Position numbers and translations under genes: made by a program
Shown here: positions 48,918 to 58,486 of the stretch, in pieces
Position numbering within the stretch: the first letter of the stretch is position 1
Layout of the letters: each line of letters starts with the position of its first letter
From: Suilimivivens sp964393865
Lineage (GTDB): Bacteria; Bacillota; Clostridia; Lachnospirales; Lachnospiraceae
Assembly: GCA_964393865.1 (NCBI GenBank)
Contig: CAYMUW010000015.1
Coordinates: 1 to 64,000, forward strand
Length of the DNA: 64,000 bases
Reading direction: 5' to 3'
The notes under the pieces: generated by a model
Database searches by the model: none
The model's input: the letters and a program-made list of their open reading frames with translations, nothing else
Told to the model about the DNA's origin: nothing

Positions 48918-50345
48918 ATGAAAAAGTACAATATGCTTACGGATTCGCCGGGAAGATCCTTATTTTTCTTTGCACTTCCCATGATTATAGGAAATTTATT
49001 TCAACAATTTTATACGGCGGTGGACTCTGTTATTGTTGGACAATTTGTGGGGGAGAATGCATTGGCGGCTATCGGTGCATCCTATTCTTTGACTACGGTA
49101 TTTATTATGATTGCCATTGGAGGCGGTATCGGCGCATCGGTGATTACCTCGCAGTATCTGGGAGCCCGGCTGCTGAAAAAGATGAAAGTTTCCATATATA
49201 CGGCGCTTATCAGTTTTTTGACGGTGAGCATACTGTTGGGAATACTGGGGCTGGCATTCAGCGGCGGAATTTTAAAGGGGCTTAATACGCCGGAAAATAT
49301 TCTTGCAGACGCTATGCTGTATCTGAGAATTTATTTCCTGGGCCTTCCCTTTTTGTTTATGTACAATATTTTATCTTCTATCTTTAATGCCCTGGGAAAT
49401 TCAAAAACGCCTTTGTATTTATTGATATTTTCTTCTGTTTTAAATATTTTTATGGATCTTATTTTGGTGCGCGGCTTCGGATGCGGCGTTGGAGGAGCGG
49501 CAGTGGCTACCGTTTTGGCGCAGGGACTGTCTGCACTGATATCCTTTGGAATTCTGATGCATACATTAAGAGGATATGATACGGAAGGCGGCAGCGCAAG
49601 GGAGTGGACACAGGAGGATTTGTCTGCCGCGGACCTGAATACTGTACCGGAAGAGAAGGATGGAAGGAGATTTTTCGATATCAGAATGCTGGGAAATATG
49701 GTTAAGGTAGCGATCCCCTCCATGCTGCAGCAGTCTATTGTATCGATTGGAATGCTGTTGGTACAGTCTGTGGTCAACGGTTTTGGCTCCTCCGTGCTTG
49801 CAGGATATACTGCCGGAACACGGGTAGAGTCTATCTGCATCGTTCCCATGATTGCATCGGGCAATGCGGTGTCCACCTTTACGGCTCAAAATTTGGGAGC
49901 GGGAGCACCGGAACGTGTAAAGAGAGGGTACAGAGCTGCTGTGAGAATGGTATTTGGGTTTGCAGTGGTGATTTGCCTGGTGTTGACTGTTTTCCATGAA
50001 GCTATTATCGGCTCTTTTCTGGACGAAGGAAGCGGGCAGGCTGCCTTGGAAACGGGAAATGCTTATCTTTCTTTTATTGCCTTTTTCTTTGTTTTTATCG
50101 GCTTGAAGGCAATCACCGATGGGGTGCTTCGGGGAGCAGGAGATGTATTGGTTTTCACCCTTGCTAATCTGTTTAACCTGAGTATCAGAGTGATTGTGGC
50201 ATTTGCTTTTGCGCCTGTCTGGGGTGTACAGGCCGTGTGGATAGCGGTGCCAATCGGATGGGCGTCTAACTTTATTATATCCTTTATCAGGTATTTATCA
50301 GGAAGATGGAGCAAAAAGCAGTTGATACAGGCAAAGCAGCAATGA
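48918..50345 (+). CDS. MATE family efflux transporter
   Basis: A 475-residue exporter with 12 hydrophobic segments. MATE hallmarks are the N-terminus LTDSPGRSLFFFALPMIIGN then LFQQFYTAVDSVIVGQFVGE, and the repeat of this pattern in the second half (VKVAIPSMLQQSIVSIGMLL). The DinF-like Clostridial subgroup exports cations, drugs or unknown metabolites by Na+ or H+ antiport. It has a slightly longer cytoplasmic loop at about residues 225-255. Only a weak ribosome binding site is visible, consistent with coupling to the gene upstream. Confidence 0.93.
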   Translation: MKKYNMLTDSPGRSLFFFALPMIIGNLFQQFYTAVDSVIVGQFVGENALAAIGASYSLTTVFIMIAIGGGIGASVITSQYLGARLLKKMKVSIYTALISFLTVSILLGILGLAFSGGILKGLNTPENILADAMLYLRIYFLGLPFLFMYNILSSIFNALGNSKTPLYLLIFSSVLNIFMDLILVRGFGCGVGGAAVATVLAQGLSALISFGILMHTLRGYDTEGGSAREWTQEDLSAADLNTVPEEKDGRRFFDIRMLGNMVKVAIPSMLQQSIVSIGMLLVQSVVNGFGSSVLAGYTAGTRVESICIVPMIASGNAVSTFTAQNLGAGAPERVKRGYRAAVRMVFGFAVVICLVLTVFHEAIIGSFLDEGSGQAALETGNAYLSFIAFFFVFIGLKAITDGVLRGAGDVLVFTLANLFNLSIRVIVAFAFAPVWGVQAVWIAVPIGWASNFIISFIRYLSGRWSKKQLIQAKQQ

Positions 50346-50390
50346 AAAATAAGAAATGCTTTATATTATCAGGAAATGATTTCATATTAT

Positions 50391-50420
50391 AAAGAGGGTA
50401 CCGAAAGGTACCCTCTTTGT
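50391..50420. terminator. Bidirectional terminator between MATE and PBP1A genes
   Basis: A perfect 12-bp stem, AAAGAGGGTACC (50391-50402) with GGTACCCTCTTT (50407-50418), is capped by a GAAA tetraloop. Convergent genes end on both sides. Confidence 0.9.
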
Positions 50421-50439
50421 TAGATATCTCTTGTTTTAT

Positions 50440-53181
50440 TTAGTTTACACCGCCATTGCTGTCATCCATGGGAGCAGCAGCTTCTGCAGGGGCAGCGCCT
50501 CCTGCGGCAGCATTATCAATCGCCTGTTGCTGCAAAGCAGCCTGCGCAGCGGCAATTTCATTACGCTGCTGGTCAATAATTGCATCAATATTAGGCTGCG
50601 ACATAAATTCGTAGGTATGCGGACAGGTGTTGGTGGTCTGACCGGGAACTACAACGGTGGAAGTACTGCCGTCCTCATTGGTTACCTGTTGGGTGACAGA
50701 AGAACCCTGCTGCAACAATGGATCTTCCACAGGAGTCAGCGTTAATACGCCGTCAACTCTGAATGGACAGGATTCACATGCAGGCAGATTGGTATACTGA
50801 CAGATAGCTCCCTGATAGTGAACATCACAGCTTTCCGTAGGAACCGTTCCTTCTGCAAAATATTCTGTTTTAAGTGTGCCGTCACACAGACCGGCAATGG
50901 GAAGCTTACCGGAGCTTGCGCATACGGTTGCCTGTACAATACCGCTTGCGGGCATCTGGAAGGATGCGCTGGGCAGATCTTCGTGAATGCGGGACATTAC
51001 CGCGCGCCAGAGCTTCTTTGCAACGTTTCGCTCGTCACCCTTGCGCAGCTTGGTGTTATTGTCATATCCAGCCCAGGTAGTAGCGGTATAATAAGGCGTG
51101 TAGCCTGCAAACCAGATATCGTTGTAGTCGGATGTGGTTCCTGTCTTACCTGCAATTGCCATATTTCCGAAATTAACGGAAGCACCGGTACCTTGTGTTA
51201 CCACATCCTGCATGGCATCGGTAAGAAGCCATGCGGTAGTTTCCTTAATAACCTGTCTGGAGACAGGTTCGGTATTATCTAAAATTACATTTCCGTCATG
51301 ATCCACCACCTTGGTGTACAGCTTAGGCTTAATGTAGGTTCCGCCATTGGCAATGCAGGCATAAGCGGCATTCAGCTCTTCGTTGGTAACACCGTGTGTA
51401 AGACCGCCCAGAGCCAGTGACTGCTGGATATCGGAATATATTTGAACTTCACCGTTAACAGTGATTTCTTCCCTGTCAACTACTGTGGTAAAACCAAAAT
51501 TCTTTACATAGTCATATCCAAGCTGCGGTGTGATCAGGGTCAAAGCCTTGACGGTCACTACATTCATGGATTGAATGATACCCATTCGCAGGGAATTCAT
51601 TCCTCTGTATTCGGAACCCCACCAGTTATTAACAGGACGGCCGTTTGCGTAGTTAAAAGGCGCATCGTTAATCATGGTAGCCAGTGTAAGTCCGGCGCTG
51701 TCAAGTGCAGGAGCATATACGGCAACAATCTTAAAGGTGGAGCCAGGCTGACGAACGGCGTCGGTTGCCCTGTTCAGGGTTCTGCTGCCTTCCTTGGTTC
51801 CGCGGCCGCCGACCATGGCAACCACGTAGCCGGTGTGCTGATCCTCCACGGTTAGAGAAACCTGAGGCTGGGGTGTGAGAGAAATGCTCTCGTCAAAAAC
51901 CTCATCACCGGAGTCAAGCACCGCTTCCTTGTAAGATTCAATATCTGCGTAGGCCTCCTCCGCAGAATCGTAAATCAGATTGTAGGAGGAATTTTGTTCC
52001 TTGAAGAAAGTGCGGAGCATTTCTGTGCTGTAGTTTTCATAATCACCGCTGGAATTCTTGACGGTAAGCGCATAATTCAGATACCACCGTGTGTTGTCGG
52101 GATAATTCTCTTCATTGGAAAATACCTCGTCGCAGATAGCCTGAATATGGGGGTCCTGGGTGGAATAAATCTTTAATCCGCCACTGTAAAGTAAAGTAAA
52201 AGCCTGAGTTTCGTTATAGCCGGCTTCAAGAAGATCGTTCATGACATCTTCGGTTAATGCGTCCACAAAGTATGTATTAACCAGAGTATCTTCGGAGTCC
52301 TCATTTACTACCTGAATGCGGGAATAAACATCATCTGCCATGGCTTCATCATATTCTGCCTGTGTAATATATCCCTGCTCCAGCATATTGTTCAATACCT
52401 TTTTACGCCGATCGGCATTTTCTTCCGGATGGGAAATGGGATTGTATCTGGAGGGGTTCTGTGTAATGCTGGCAATAACAGCGCATTCCGACAGGGTAAG
52501 GCTGTTTACCGATTTGTTAAAATAGCGAAGCGAGGCTGCCTGAACGCCCAGTGTATTCTGACCAAGGTTAATGGTATTCATGTAATTCAGCAGCACCTCA
52601 TCCTTGGACATGGATTTGCTTAACTCAATGGCAAGATATTGCTCCTGAATTTTACGTTTGATCTTTTCGGCATAACCGCTTTCGCTTGTCCAATCGGTAA
52701 AAACGTTGTTTTTAAGCAGCTGCTGGGTAATGGTGCTGGCACCTTCGGTACGCTTAAAACCGGTGGTAACGGCAACATAGCCTGCACGGATAATACCCTT
52801 GATATCTATTCCGTTGTGTTCATAGAAACGTGCATCTTCGATCGCCACAAATGCGTGTGCCAGATCTTCCGGTATCATATCCTGTGTAACCGGAATACGG
52901 TTGGAATTCTGCGAGATTAATTTTGCAATTTGATTGCCTTCCAGATCATAGACAAAGGTGGAAAATCCGGTAGGTGTTACTTTAACATTTTCAATGCTGG
53001 GAGCAGTGTCAATAATGCCCTTGAAAATACCAAACCCCATGCTGATGCCAATGACGCCTACGGCAACAACGAAGAGAAGGGAAAGGTTTAAAATAGCAAG
53101 AAGCAGCTTTTTTCCCAGTCTGGTGGACTTTGCATTCAGGGATTTTTGCTTGGCACGTATTCCCCGTTTTGTGTAATTCAT
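50440..53181 (-). CDS. Class A penicillin-binding protein (PBP1A type)
   Basis: A bifunctional peptidoglycan synthase of 913 residues on the minus strand, with GGAGG before ATG. One membrane segment spans about 24-50. The GT51 glycosyltransferase domain (about 65-250) holds EDARFYEHNGIDIKGI (catalytic Glu 115) and EGASTITQQLLKN. The transpeptidase domain (about 330-720) has the active Ser in STFK (481), SMN (538) and KTGTTS (679). A cysteine-bearing region (about 760-840) and a Gln/Ala/Asn-rich tail follow. It acts outside the membrane in wall synthesis and is a beta-lactam target. Confidence 0.95.
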   Translation of the reverse strand: MNYTKRGIRAKQKSLNAKSTRLGKKLLLAILNLSLLFVVAVGVIGISMGFGIFKGIIDTAPSIENVKVTPTGFSTFVYDLEGNQIAKLISQNSNRIPVTQDMIPEDLAHAFVAIEDARFYEHNGIDIKGIIRAGYVAVTTGFKRTEGASTITQQLLKNNVFTDWTSESGYAEKIKRKIQEQYLAIELSKSMSKDEVLLNYMNTINLGQNTLGVQAASLRYFNKSVNSLTLSECAVIASITQNPSRYNPISHPEENADRRKKVLNNMLEQGYITQAEYDEAMADDVYSRIQVVNEDSEDTLVNTYFVDALTEDVMNDLLEAGYNETQAFTLLYSGGLKIYSTQDPHIQAICDEVFSNEENYPDNTRWYLNYALTVKNSSGDYENYSTEMLRTFFKEQNSSYNLIYDSAEEAYADIESYKEAVLDSGDEVFDESISLTPQPQVSLTVEDQHTGYVVAMVGGRGTKEGSRTLNRATDAVRQPGSTFKIVAVYAPALDSAGLTLATMINDAPFNYANGRPVNNWWGSEYRGMNSLRMGIIQSMNVVTVKALTLITPQLGYDYVKNFGFTTVVDREEITVNGEVQIYSDIQQSLALGGLTHGVTNEELNAAYACIANGGTYIKPKLYTKVVDHDGNVILDNTEPVSRQVIKETTAWLLTDAMQDVVTQGTGASVNFGNMAIAGKTGTTSDYNDIWFAGYTPYYTATTWAGYDNNTKLRKGDERNVAKKLWRAVMSRIHEDLPSASFQMPASGIVQATVCASSGKLPIAGLCDGTLKTEYFAEGTVPTESCDVHYQGAICQYTNLPACESCPFRVDGVLTLTPVEDPLLQQGSSVTQQVTNEDGSTSTVVVPGQTTNTCPHTYEFMSQPNIDAIIDQQRNEIAAAQAALQQQAIDNAAAGGAAPAEAAAPMDDSNGGVN

Positions 53182-53383
53182 TTATGTGCCTCCATAAAGC
53201 TTGTAGTTTATTTCTTGTTTGCAATATATAGAGTATACCAAAATGTGGGTTGGAAATAAAGTTTTTTAATGATTTATTAAGAATTGTTCACAAATAGATA
53301 CACTTTTATTCTGGGGTATGCTAAACTTTTGACATGGTTATAAAATCAAGCCGGCAGGATGCAGAAAGGGCAAATGTAATACG

Positions 53384-54037
53384 ATGGAAAAGGAAAACGG
53401 AAGGGAAGAACATCCTTCTTACAGGGTTGTATGCAGGAAGGGAAGCGGAGAATATGAGGAAAAGAAATCCCGCTTTATTGCCAATGTGGTTTCGGTGTCC
53501 TCTCAGGAGGAGGCGGCGGAATTCATTGAAGCCATGCGGAAGAAGTATTATGATGCCAGACACAATTGCTCAGCATTTATAATAGGAAGAAACAGAGAAC
53601 TGACCAGATGCAGTGATGACGGTGAACCCAGCGGTACTGCCGGAAAGCCGATGCTTGAGGTGCTGCTTTCGGCGGAGGTCACCAACGTGGCGATGGTGGT
53701 TACCAGATATTTTGGCGGAACGTTATTAGGAACAGGCGGACTGGTTCGGGCCTATACCCAGGCGGCCAAGGAGGGGCTTTCTGATGCAGGGATTGCCACC
53801 ATGCGATATGGAACAGAGCTCACCGTGGCAATTGACTATATGGATGTGGGACGGATACAGCATCTTTTGGGAAACAGGCAGATTGAAATTGCAGCCTCCA
53901 GATATACGGATAAGGTTGAATTTGATATCTGCGTTCCTGCCGCGCAGCAGCGGGAGATCGAGAAGGAGATCACCGAAAAAACTGCGGGGCGTGCAGGAAT
54001 AATAATTACGGGGGAAGGGTACTATATGGAAAACTGA
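53384..54037 (+). CDS. YigZ/IMPACT family protein
   Basis: A 217-residue member of the UPF0029/IMPACT family. KKSRFIANVVSVSSQEEAAE, the signature DARHNCSAFIIGRNRELTRC then SDDGEPSGTAGKPMLEVL, and TRYFGGTLLGTGGLVRAYT are all present. The bacterial function is uncertain; the mammalian relative acts in translation control. The C-terminal DUF1949 domain is included (GRIQHLLGNRQIEIAASRYT). No strong ribosome binding site is visible at ATG 53384 (AAAGGG is about 15 bp upstream). A divergent gene encodes PBP1A. Confidence 0.92.
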   Translation: MEKENGREEHPSYRVVCRKGSGEYEEKKSRFIANVVSVSSQEEAAEFIEAMRKKYYDARHNCSAFIIGRNRELTRCSDDGEPSGTAGKPMLEVLLSAEVTNVAMVVTRYFGGTLLGTGGLVRAYTQAAKEGLSDAGIATMRYGTELTVAIDYMDVGRIQHLLGNRQIEIAASRYTDKVEFDICVPAAQQREIEKEITEKTAGRAGIIITGEGYYMEN

Positions 54038-54074
54038 AGATGCGGTATAGAACGTAAAGGATAGGTAAAATGCG

Positions 54075-54104
54075 TTGACAAAATTACCGCTTCTGGTCTA
54101 AAGT
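54075..54104 (+). promoter_or_regulatory. mgtE promoter
   Basis: TTGACA (54075-54080) and TAAAGT (54099-54104) are 18 bp apart. Transcription would begin near 54111, about 120 nt before mgtE. This is too short for an M-box riboswitch. Confidence 0.65.
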
Positions 54105-54149
54105 AGAGGGGTGGAAACAAAAGCAATTTTCTGAAAGGTGGTGGTTTTT

Positions 54150-54263
54150 ATGAAAAAGAGTATAGCTGGCAGCAGTACTGATATTCCTCCTCATGAACGG
54201 AGCATAAAAATCACATATAAAGGAGAATTGCAATGGAAGAGATCAGAGACCTTGAAGAAGTAA
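54150..54263 (+). CDS. Candidate leader peptide upstream of mgtE
   Basis: A 37-codon frame from ATG 54150 with AAAGGTGG at good spacing: MKKSIAGSSTDIPPHERSIK and a further 17 residues. It ends 30 bp inside mgtE in another frame, so its translation must affect access to the mgtE start site. It carries a Pro-Pro pair. Short proline-containing leaders control Mg2+ transporter genes elsewhere (mgtL before mgtA in enterobacteria), but this one is not a homologue I recognise. Confidence 0.45.
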   Translation: MKKSIAGSSTDIPPHERSIKITYKGELQWKRSETLKK

Positions 54264-55585
54264 GACAGCTGCTTGAAACCAAGCAATACACCAGGCTCCG
54301 TCAAAAAATGGAAGAGATGAACACTGCCGATATAGCAGTGATCCTGGAGGAGCTGGAAGAGGAAGAATTGTTAAAAATCTTCCGAATTTTGCCAAAGAGT
54401 ATGGCAGCAGATGTTTTTTCTTATCTGGAGGTGGACAACCAGCAGTTTATTATCACCAGCCTGTCCGAAAGAGATGCGGCAGGGATTATCAATAACCTGA
54501 TGGCGGACGATGCTACCGACCTTTTGGAAGAAATGCCTGCCAATATTGTTAAGAAACTGCTTGCAAACGCAAGTCCGGAAACCAGAAGAGATATTAACCA
54601 TCTGCTTCGTTATCCGGAGGACTCTGCCGGAAGCATTATGACGGTGGAGTATGTGGACTTAAAGGAAAATATGACGGTTCAGGATGCCATTGACAGGATC
54701 AGGCAGATTGGACTGGACAGTGAGACAATTAATATCTGTTATGTTCTGGATGCCAAGAGAACGCTGGTTGGAACTGTGGCGCTTCGCTATCTGCTCACTA
54801 ATTCTCCGGACGAGATTATCGGAGATATTATGCATGAAAATGTCATTTATATCAATACGCTGATGGATCAGGAGGAAGTAGCAAGGCAGTTTCAGAAATA
54901 CGATTTTACCGCAATGCCGGTAGTAGATAATGAAAATCGTCTGGTGGGAATCATCACCGTCGATGATATTGTGGATATCCTTCAGGAAGAGGCTACGGAG
55001 GATATGGAAAAGATGGCGGCTATTGTGCCTTCGGACAAGCCATACATGAGGACGGGGATTTTTGAAACATGGAAAAAGAGAATTCCCTGGCTGCTTCTGT
55101 TGATGATATCCGCTACCTTTACAGGAAGCATTATCACGTCCTTTGAGGATGCCCTCAGTGTCTGCGTGATTTTGACGGCCTACATTCCCATGCTGATGGA
55201 TACCGGCGGAAATGCAGGCGGGCAGGCAAGTGTAACGATTATCCGCGGACTTTCCCTCAATGAGATTGTATTTTCGGATATTTTAAAGGTTATCTGGAAG
55301 GAAATTCGGGTAGCTGTTTTGTGCGGAGCAACTCTGGCAGCGGCTAATTTTGTCAAGCTGCTGTTGTTCGATAAGGTAACCATTCCGGTGGCGGCTGTGG
55401 TATGCCTTACGTTGATGGCGGCCGTTTTAATTGCTAAAATCGTGGGATGTATTCTGCCTATGCTGGCAAAGAAGATTGGTTTTGACCCGGCGGTGATGGC
55501 AAGTCCTTTTATTACAACCATTGTAGATGCGCTGTCGCTATTAATTTATTTCAGAATAGCCACTGCAATACTGCACATTGGATAG
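54233..55585 (+). CDS. mgtE: Magnesium transporter MgtE
   Basis: A Mg2+ channel of 450 residues with AAGGAG before ATG 54233. The N-terminal acidic helical domain spans about 1-130 (ADDATDLLEEMPANIVKKLL), followed by two CBS domains (about 135-255; YPEDSAGSIMTVEYVDLKEN and DFTAMPVVDNENRLVGIITV) that sense Mg2+. Five membrane helices form the C-terminus, with TAYIPMLMDTGGNAGGQAS carrying the pore motif (P-x-L-x-GNxG type) and the ion-binding Asp near KIGFDPAVMASPFITTIVDA. A possible leader peptide overlaps its start. Confidence 0.95.
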   Translation: MEEIRDLEEVRQLLETKQYTRLRQKMEEMNTADIAVILEELEEEELLKIFRILPKSMAADVFSYLEVDNQQFIITSLSERDAAGIINNLMADDATDLLEEMPANIVKKLLANASPETRRDINHLLRYPEDSAGSIMTVEYVDLKENMTVQDAIDRIRQIGLDSETINICYVLDAKRTLVGTVALRYLLTNSPDEIIGDIMHENVIYINTLMDQEEVARQFQKYDFTAMPVVDNENRLVGIITVDDIVDILQEEATEDMEKMAAIVPSDKPYMRTGIFETWKKRIPWLLLLMISATFTGSIITSFEDALSVCVILTAYIPMLMDTGGNAGGQASVTIIRGLSLNEIVFSDILKVIWKEIRVAVLCGATLAAANFVKLLLFDKVTIPVAAVVCLTLMAAVLIAKIVGCILPMLAKKIGFDPAVMASPFITTIVDALSLLIYFRIATAILHIG

Positions 55586-55625
55586 CGGAGATTTGCAAAA
55601 TATGAAAATAAAATAAGCTTATATC

Positions 55626-55664
55626 AAGAAACGACATAGCAGCTTTTGCCATGTCGTTTCTTTG
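55626..55664. terminator. Bidirectional terminator between mgtE and typA
   Basis: A 12-bp stem, AAGAAACGACAT (55626-55637) with ATGTCGTTTCTT (55651-55662), carries an inner GCA/TGC. It serves both converging genes. Confidence 0.85.
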
Positions 55665-55686
55665 TTTTCCGATTGGAAAATATTTT

Positions 55687-57525
55687 CTATTTCTGATTAG
55701 CTCTCATAGCCGCCCTTTTTCTCAGCGTGGGGTCTAAAATCTTCTTTCTGATACGCAGGGATTTGGGAGTAACCTCCAAAAGCTCATCGGTATCGATAAA
55801 TTCCAGAGCCTGCTCTAAGCTGAGAATCCTGGGAGGGGTCAGGCGCAGCGCCTCATCTGCGCTGGAGGAACGGGTATTGGTGAGCTGCTTTTTCTTACAT
55901 ACATTTAATTCAATATCTTCTCCTTTGCCGTTCTGTCCGACAATCATTCCGGAATAAACTCTTTCACCGGGGCCGATAAAGAGAGTACCCCGCTCCTGTG
56001 CATTATACAGACCATAAGTGATTGCTTCGCCGGACTCAAATGCAATCAGAGAACCCTGCTTGCGATACTGAATATCTCCCTTGTAAGGGCCGTATCCGTC
56101 AAAAATGCTGTTCATGATACCATTTCCCTTGGTATCTGTCATAAATTCTCCCCGGTAACCGATCAGTCCTCTGGAAGGGATGGAGAATTCCAGTCTGGTG
56201 TAACCGCCGCTGGCGGTTCCCATGCTGCGAAGCTCGCCCTTTCTTTGGCTTAGTTTTTCAATGACGGAACCGGAAAATTCATCGGGAACATCAATATAGC
56301 AAAGCTCCATAGGCTCCAGCTTTTTGCCGTTTTCATCGGTATGGTAGAGAACCTCCGCCTTGCTTACCGCAAATTCATAGCCTTCCCGCCTCATGTTCTC
56401 AATAAGTACGGAAAGGTGAAGCTCGCCACGTCCGGATACCTTGAAGGCTTCCGTGGTATCAGTTTCCTCCACACGGAGGGACACATCCGTATTCAGTTCC
56501 CTGAACAGACGGTCACGCAGATGTCTGCTGGTTACATATTTGCCCTCCTGCCCGGCAAGCGGTGAGTCATTGACGATAAAATGCATGGCAATGGTAGGCT
56601 CCGAAATCTTCTGGAAGGGGATAGGAGTCGGATTGTCAGGGGAGCAGAGAGTATCACCGATATGAATGTCGGAAATACCTGAAATGGCCACAATGGAACC
56701 GATCTGTGCTTCGGTTACGTCGATCTTGTTTAGACCGTCAAATTCATAAAGCTTGCTGATTTTAACCCTTTTCTGCTTATCAGGCTCGTGGTGGTTGACA
56801 ATTACCACCTCCTGATTGACCTTAACTACTCCGTTATCTACCTTTCCCACACCGATCCGGCCTACATATTCGTTGTAGTCTATGGTGCTGATTAAGACCT
56901 GGGTGCCTGCCTCGGGATCACCGACAGGGGCAGGAATATAATCCAAAATGGTTTCAAATAAGGGAATCATGTTGACACCGGGCTCGTCCATATTCAGGGA
57001 AGCGGTACCGGTTTTGGCGGAGGCAAACACAAAGGGGCAGTCAAGCTGGCTTTCGTCCGCATCCAAATCAAGGAACAGCTCTAAAACCTCGTCTACTACC
57101 TGGGCAGGACGGGCTTCCGGCCGGTCAATTTTATTTACGCACACAATAACAGGAAGCTTGAGCTCCAGTGCCTTGCGGAGTACAAATTTGGTTTGGGGCA
57201 TGGCGCCCTCAAATGCGTCTACGACCAAAATGACGCCGTTTACCATTTTAAGAACACGTTCCACCTCGCCGCCGAAATCGGCATGTCCCGGCGTGTCAAT
57301 GATATTGATTTTGGTGCCTTTATAGGTAACCGCGGTATTTTTGGAGAGAATCGTGATTCCGCGTTCTCTTTCAATATCGTTGGAATCCATGATACGTTCC
57401 GCTACTTCCTGATTTTCACGGAATACACCGCTTTGTTTCAGCAGTTCGTCCACCAGCGTGGTTTTGCCATGGTCTACATGGGCTATGATTGCAATGTTTC
57501 TTACATCTTCACGTTTCTGATTCAT
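55687..57525 (-). CDS. typA: Translational GTPase TypA/BipA
   Basis: A ribosome-binding GTPase of 612 residues. G1 IAHVDHGKTTLVDELLKQSG, G2 ERERGITILSKNTAV, G3 IIDTPGHADFGGEVER, G4 VCVNKIDRPEARP and G5 FASAKTG are intact. The C-terminal unique domain is present, ending with TPPRILSLEQALEFIDTDEL and RIRKKILDPTLRKRAAMRAN. It acts in ribosome assembly and stress adaptation. A minus-strand promoter lies at 57602-57631. Confidence 0.96.
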   Translation of the reverse strand: MNQKREDVRNIAIIAHVDHGKTTLVDELLKQSGVFRENQEVAERIMDSNDIERERGITILSKNTAVTYKGTKINIIDTPGHADFGGEVERVLKMVNGVILVVDAFEGAMPQTKFVLRKALELKLPVIVCVNKIDRPEARPAQVVDEVLELFLDLDADESQLDCPFVFASAKTGTASLNMDEPGVNMIPLFETILDYIPAPVGDPEAGTQVLISTIDYNEYVGRIGVGKVDNGVVKVNQEVVIVNHHEPDKQKRVKISKLYEFDGLNKIDVTEAQIGSIVAISGISDIHIGDTLCSPDNPTPIPFQKISEPTIAMHFIVNDSPLAGQEGKYVTSRHLRDRLFRELNTDVSLRVEETDTTEAFKVSGRGELHLSVLIENMRREGYEFAVSKAEVLYHTDENGKKLEPMELCYIDVPDEFSGSVIEKLSQRKGELRSMGTASGGYTRLEFSIPSRGLIGYRGEFMTDTKGNGIMNSIFDGYGPYKGDIQYRKQGSLIAFESGEAITYGLYNAQERGTLFIGPGERVYSGMIVGQNGKGEDIELNVCKKKQLTNTRSSSADEALRLTPPRILSLEQALEFIDTDELLEVTPKSLRIRKKILDPTLRKRAAMRANQK

Positions 57526-57601
57526 AATTTTATTTTTCCTCGTTTAATTCTTTCATTCGCATAAAGAGGCCTGAAGGGCTCTTTATTTTTCAAACCGCTT
57601 A

Positions 57602-57631
57602 AGTATAGCACTATATCCCTAAGCTTGTAAA
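57602..57631 (-). promoter_or_regulatory. typA promoter
   Basis: On the minus strand TTTACA (57631-57626) and TATACT (57607-57602) are separated by 18 bp, about 77 bp before the typA start. Confidence 0.6.
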
Positions 57632-57760
57632 TACAAAAAGTATAAAGTAAAAGGTCGGAATTTGCGGCCAATAAATGTTCTATCAGAAAAAAGCATTCAT
57701 ATAAATAGTAATACATGACAAGATAGAAAAATTCTTAAGGAGTAAGAAGGGAGAAACAAA

Positions 57761-58393
57761 ATGACAGATAAGGTAATTGAAAACAACCAAGTGGTAATCA
57801 TGGGTGAGATTGTAAGCAATTTTCAGTTCAGCCATGAGATTTTCGGAGAGGGCTTTTACATGATTGATGTGAAAGTACCCAGATTAAGTGAGTCCAGTGA
57901 CATTATTCCACTGATGGTATCGGAGCGTCTGATTGACGTTACCATGGACTACAAGGGGCAGAATATCATGGTTTCGGGACAGTTTCGTTCCTATAACCGC
58001 CATGAAGAGAGGAAAAACAGACTGGTGCTTTCCGTCTTTGCAAGGGAAATTGAATTTGTTGATGAAACACCGGAAAGCTCCAAAACCAATCAGATTTATC
58101 TGGACGGGTATATCTGTAAGGAGCCTATTTACAGAAAGACGCCTCTGGGCAGGGAAATTGCCGACCTTTTGCTTGCAGTAAACAGGCCCTACGGAAAGAG
58201 TGACTACATACCCTGCATCTGCTGGGGAAGAAATGCAAGATTTGCCAGCAGCTTTACGGTAGGAACCAGATGTGAACTGTGGGGAAGAATTCAGAGCAGG
58301 GAATATATTAAGAAGGTCTCCGAGGAGGAAGCCCAAAAGAGAGTGGCCTACGAGGTGTCGGTAAGCAAGCTGGAGTTAATCGAGGAGATATAA
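57761..58393 (+). CDS. Single-stranded DNA-binding (OB-fold) protein
   Basis: A 210-residue SSB-like protein with GAAGGGAG before ATG 57761. Two OB-like units are visible: residues about 8-100 (VVIMGEIVSNFQFSHEIFGE, VSGQFRSYNRHEERKNRLVL) and 105-205 (NQIYLDGYICKEPIYRKTPL then GREIADLLLAVNRPYGKSDY). The second resembles the primary SSB core. There is no acidic SSB tail. This two-domain form is common in Clostridia beside the classical ssb. A role in DNA metabolism is inferred from the fold. Confidence 0.82.
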   Translation: MTDKVIENNQVVIMGEIVSNFQFSHEIFGEGFYMIDVKVPRLSESSDIIPLMVSERLIDVTMDYKGQNIMVSGQFRSYNRHEERKNRLVLSVFAREIEFVDETPESSKTNQIYLDGYICKEPIYRKTPLGREIADLLLAVNRPYGKSDYIPCICWGRNARFASSFTVGTRCELWGRIQSREYIKKVSEEEAQKRVAYEVSVSKLELIEEI

Positions 58394-58397
58394 AAAG

Positions 58398-58426
58398 TTG
58401 ATTTTCCCTCACTTCTATGATATGAT
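58398..58426 (+). promoter_or_regulatory. Promoter of the corrinoid adenosyltransferase gene
   Basis: TTGATT (58398-58403) and TATGAT (58421-58426) are 17 bp apart, 61 bp before the start. Confidence 0.6.
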
Positions 58427-58486
58427 AAGCAACATACTTTTAACTTTTGCATAAAATACATGCAGATCATACATATGAGGTAGGGT

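Noticed and set aside
50818..51282. Plus-strand frames opposite the PBP1A gene
   Set aside because: Antisense shadows without ribosome binding sites or recognisable domains.
54105..54232. An M-box (ykoK) riboswitch before mgtE
   Set aside because: The leader is about 120 nt and shows none of the conserved M-box segments.
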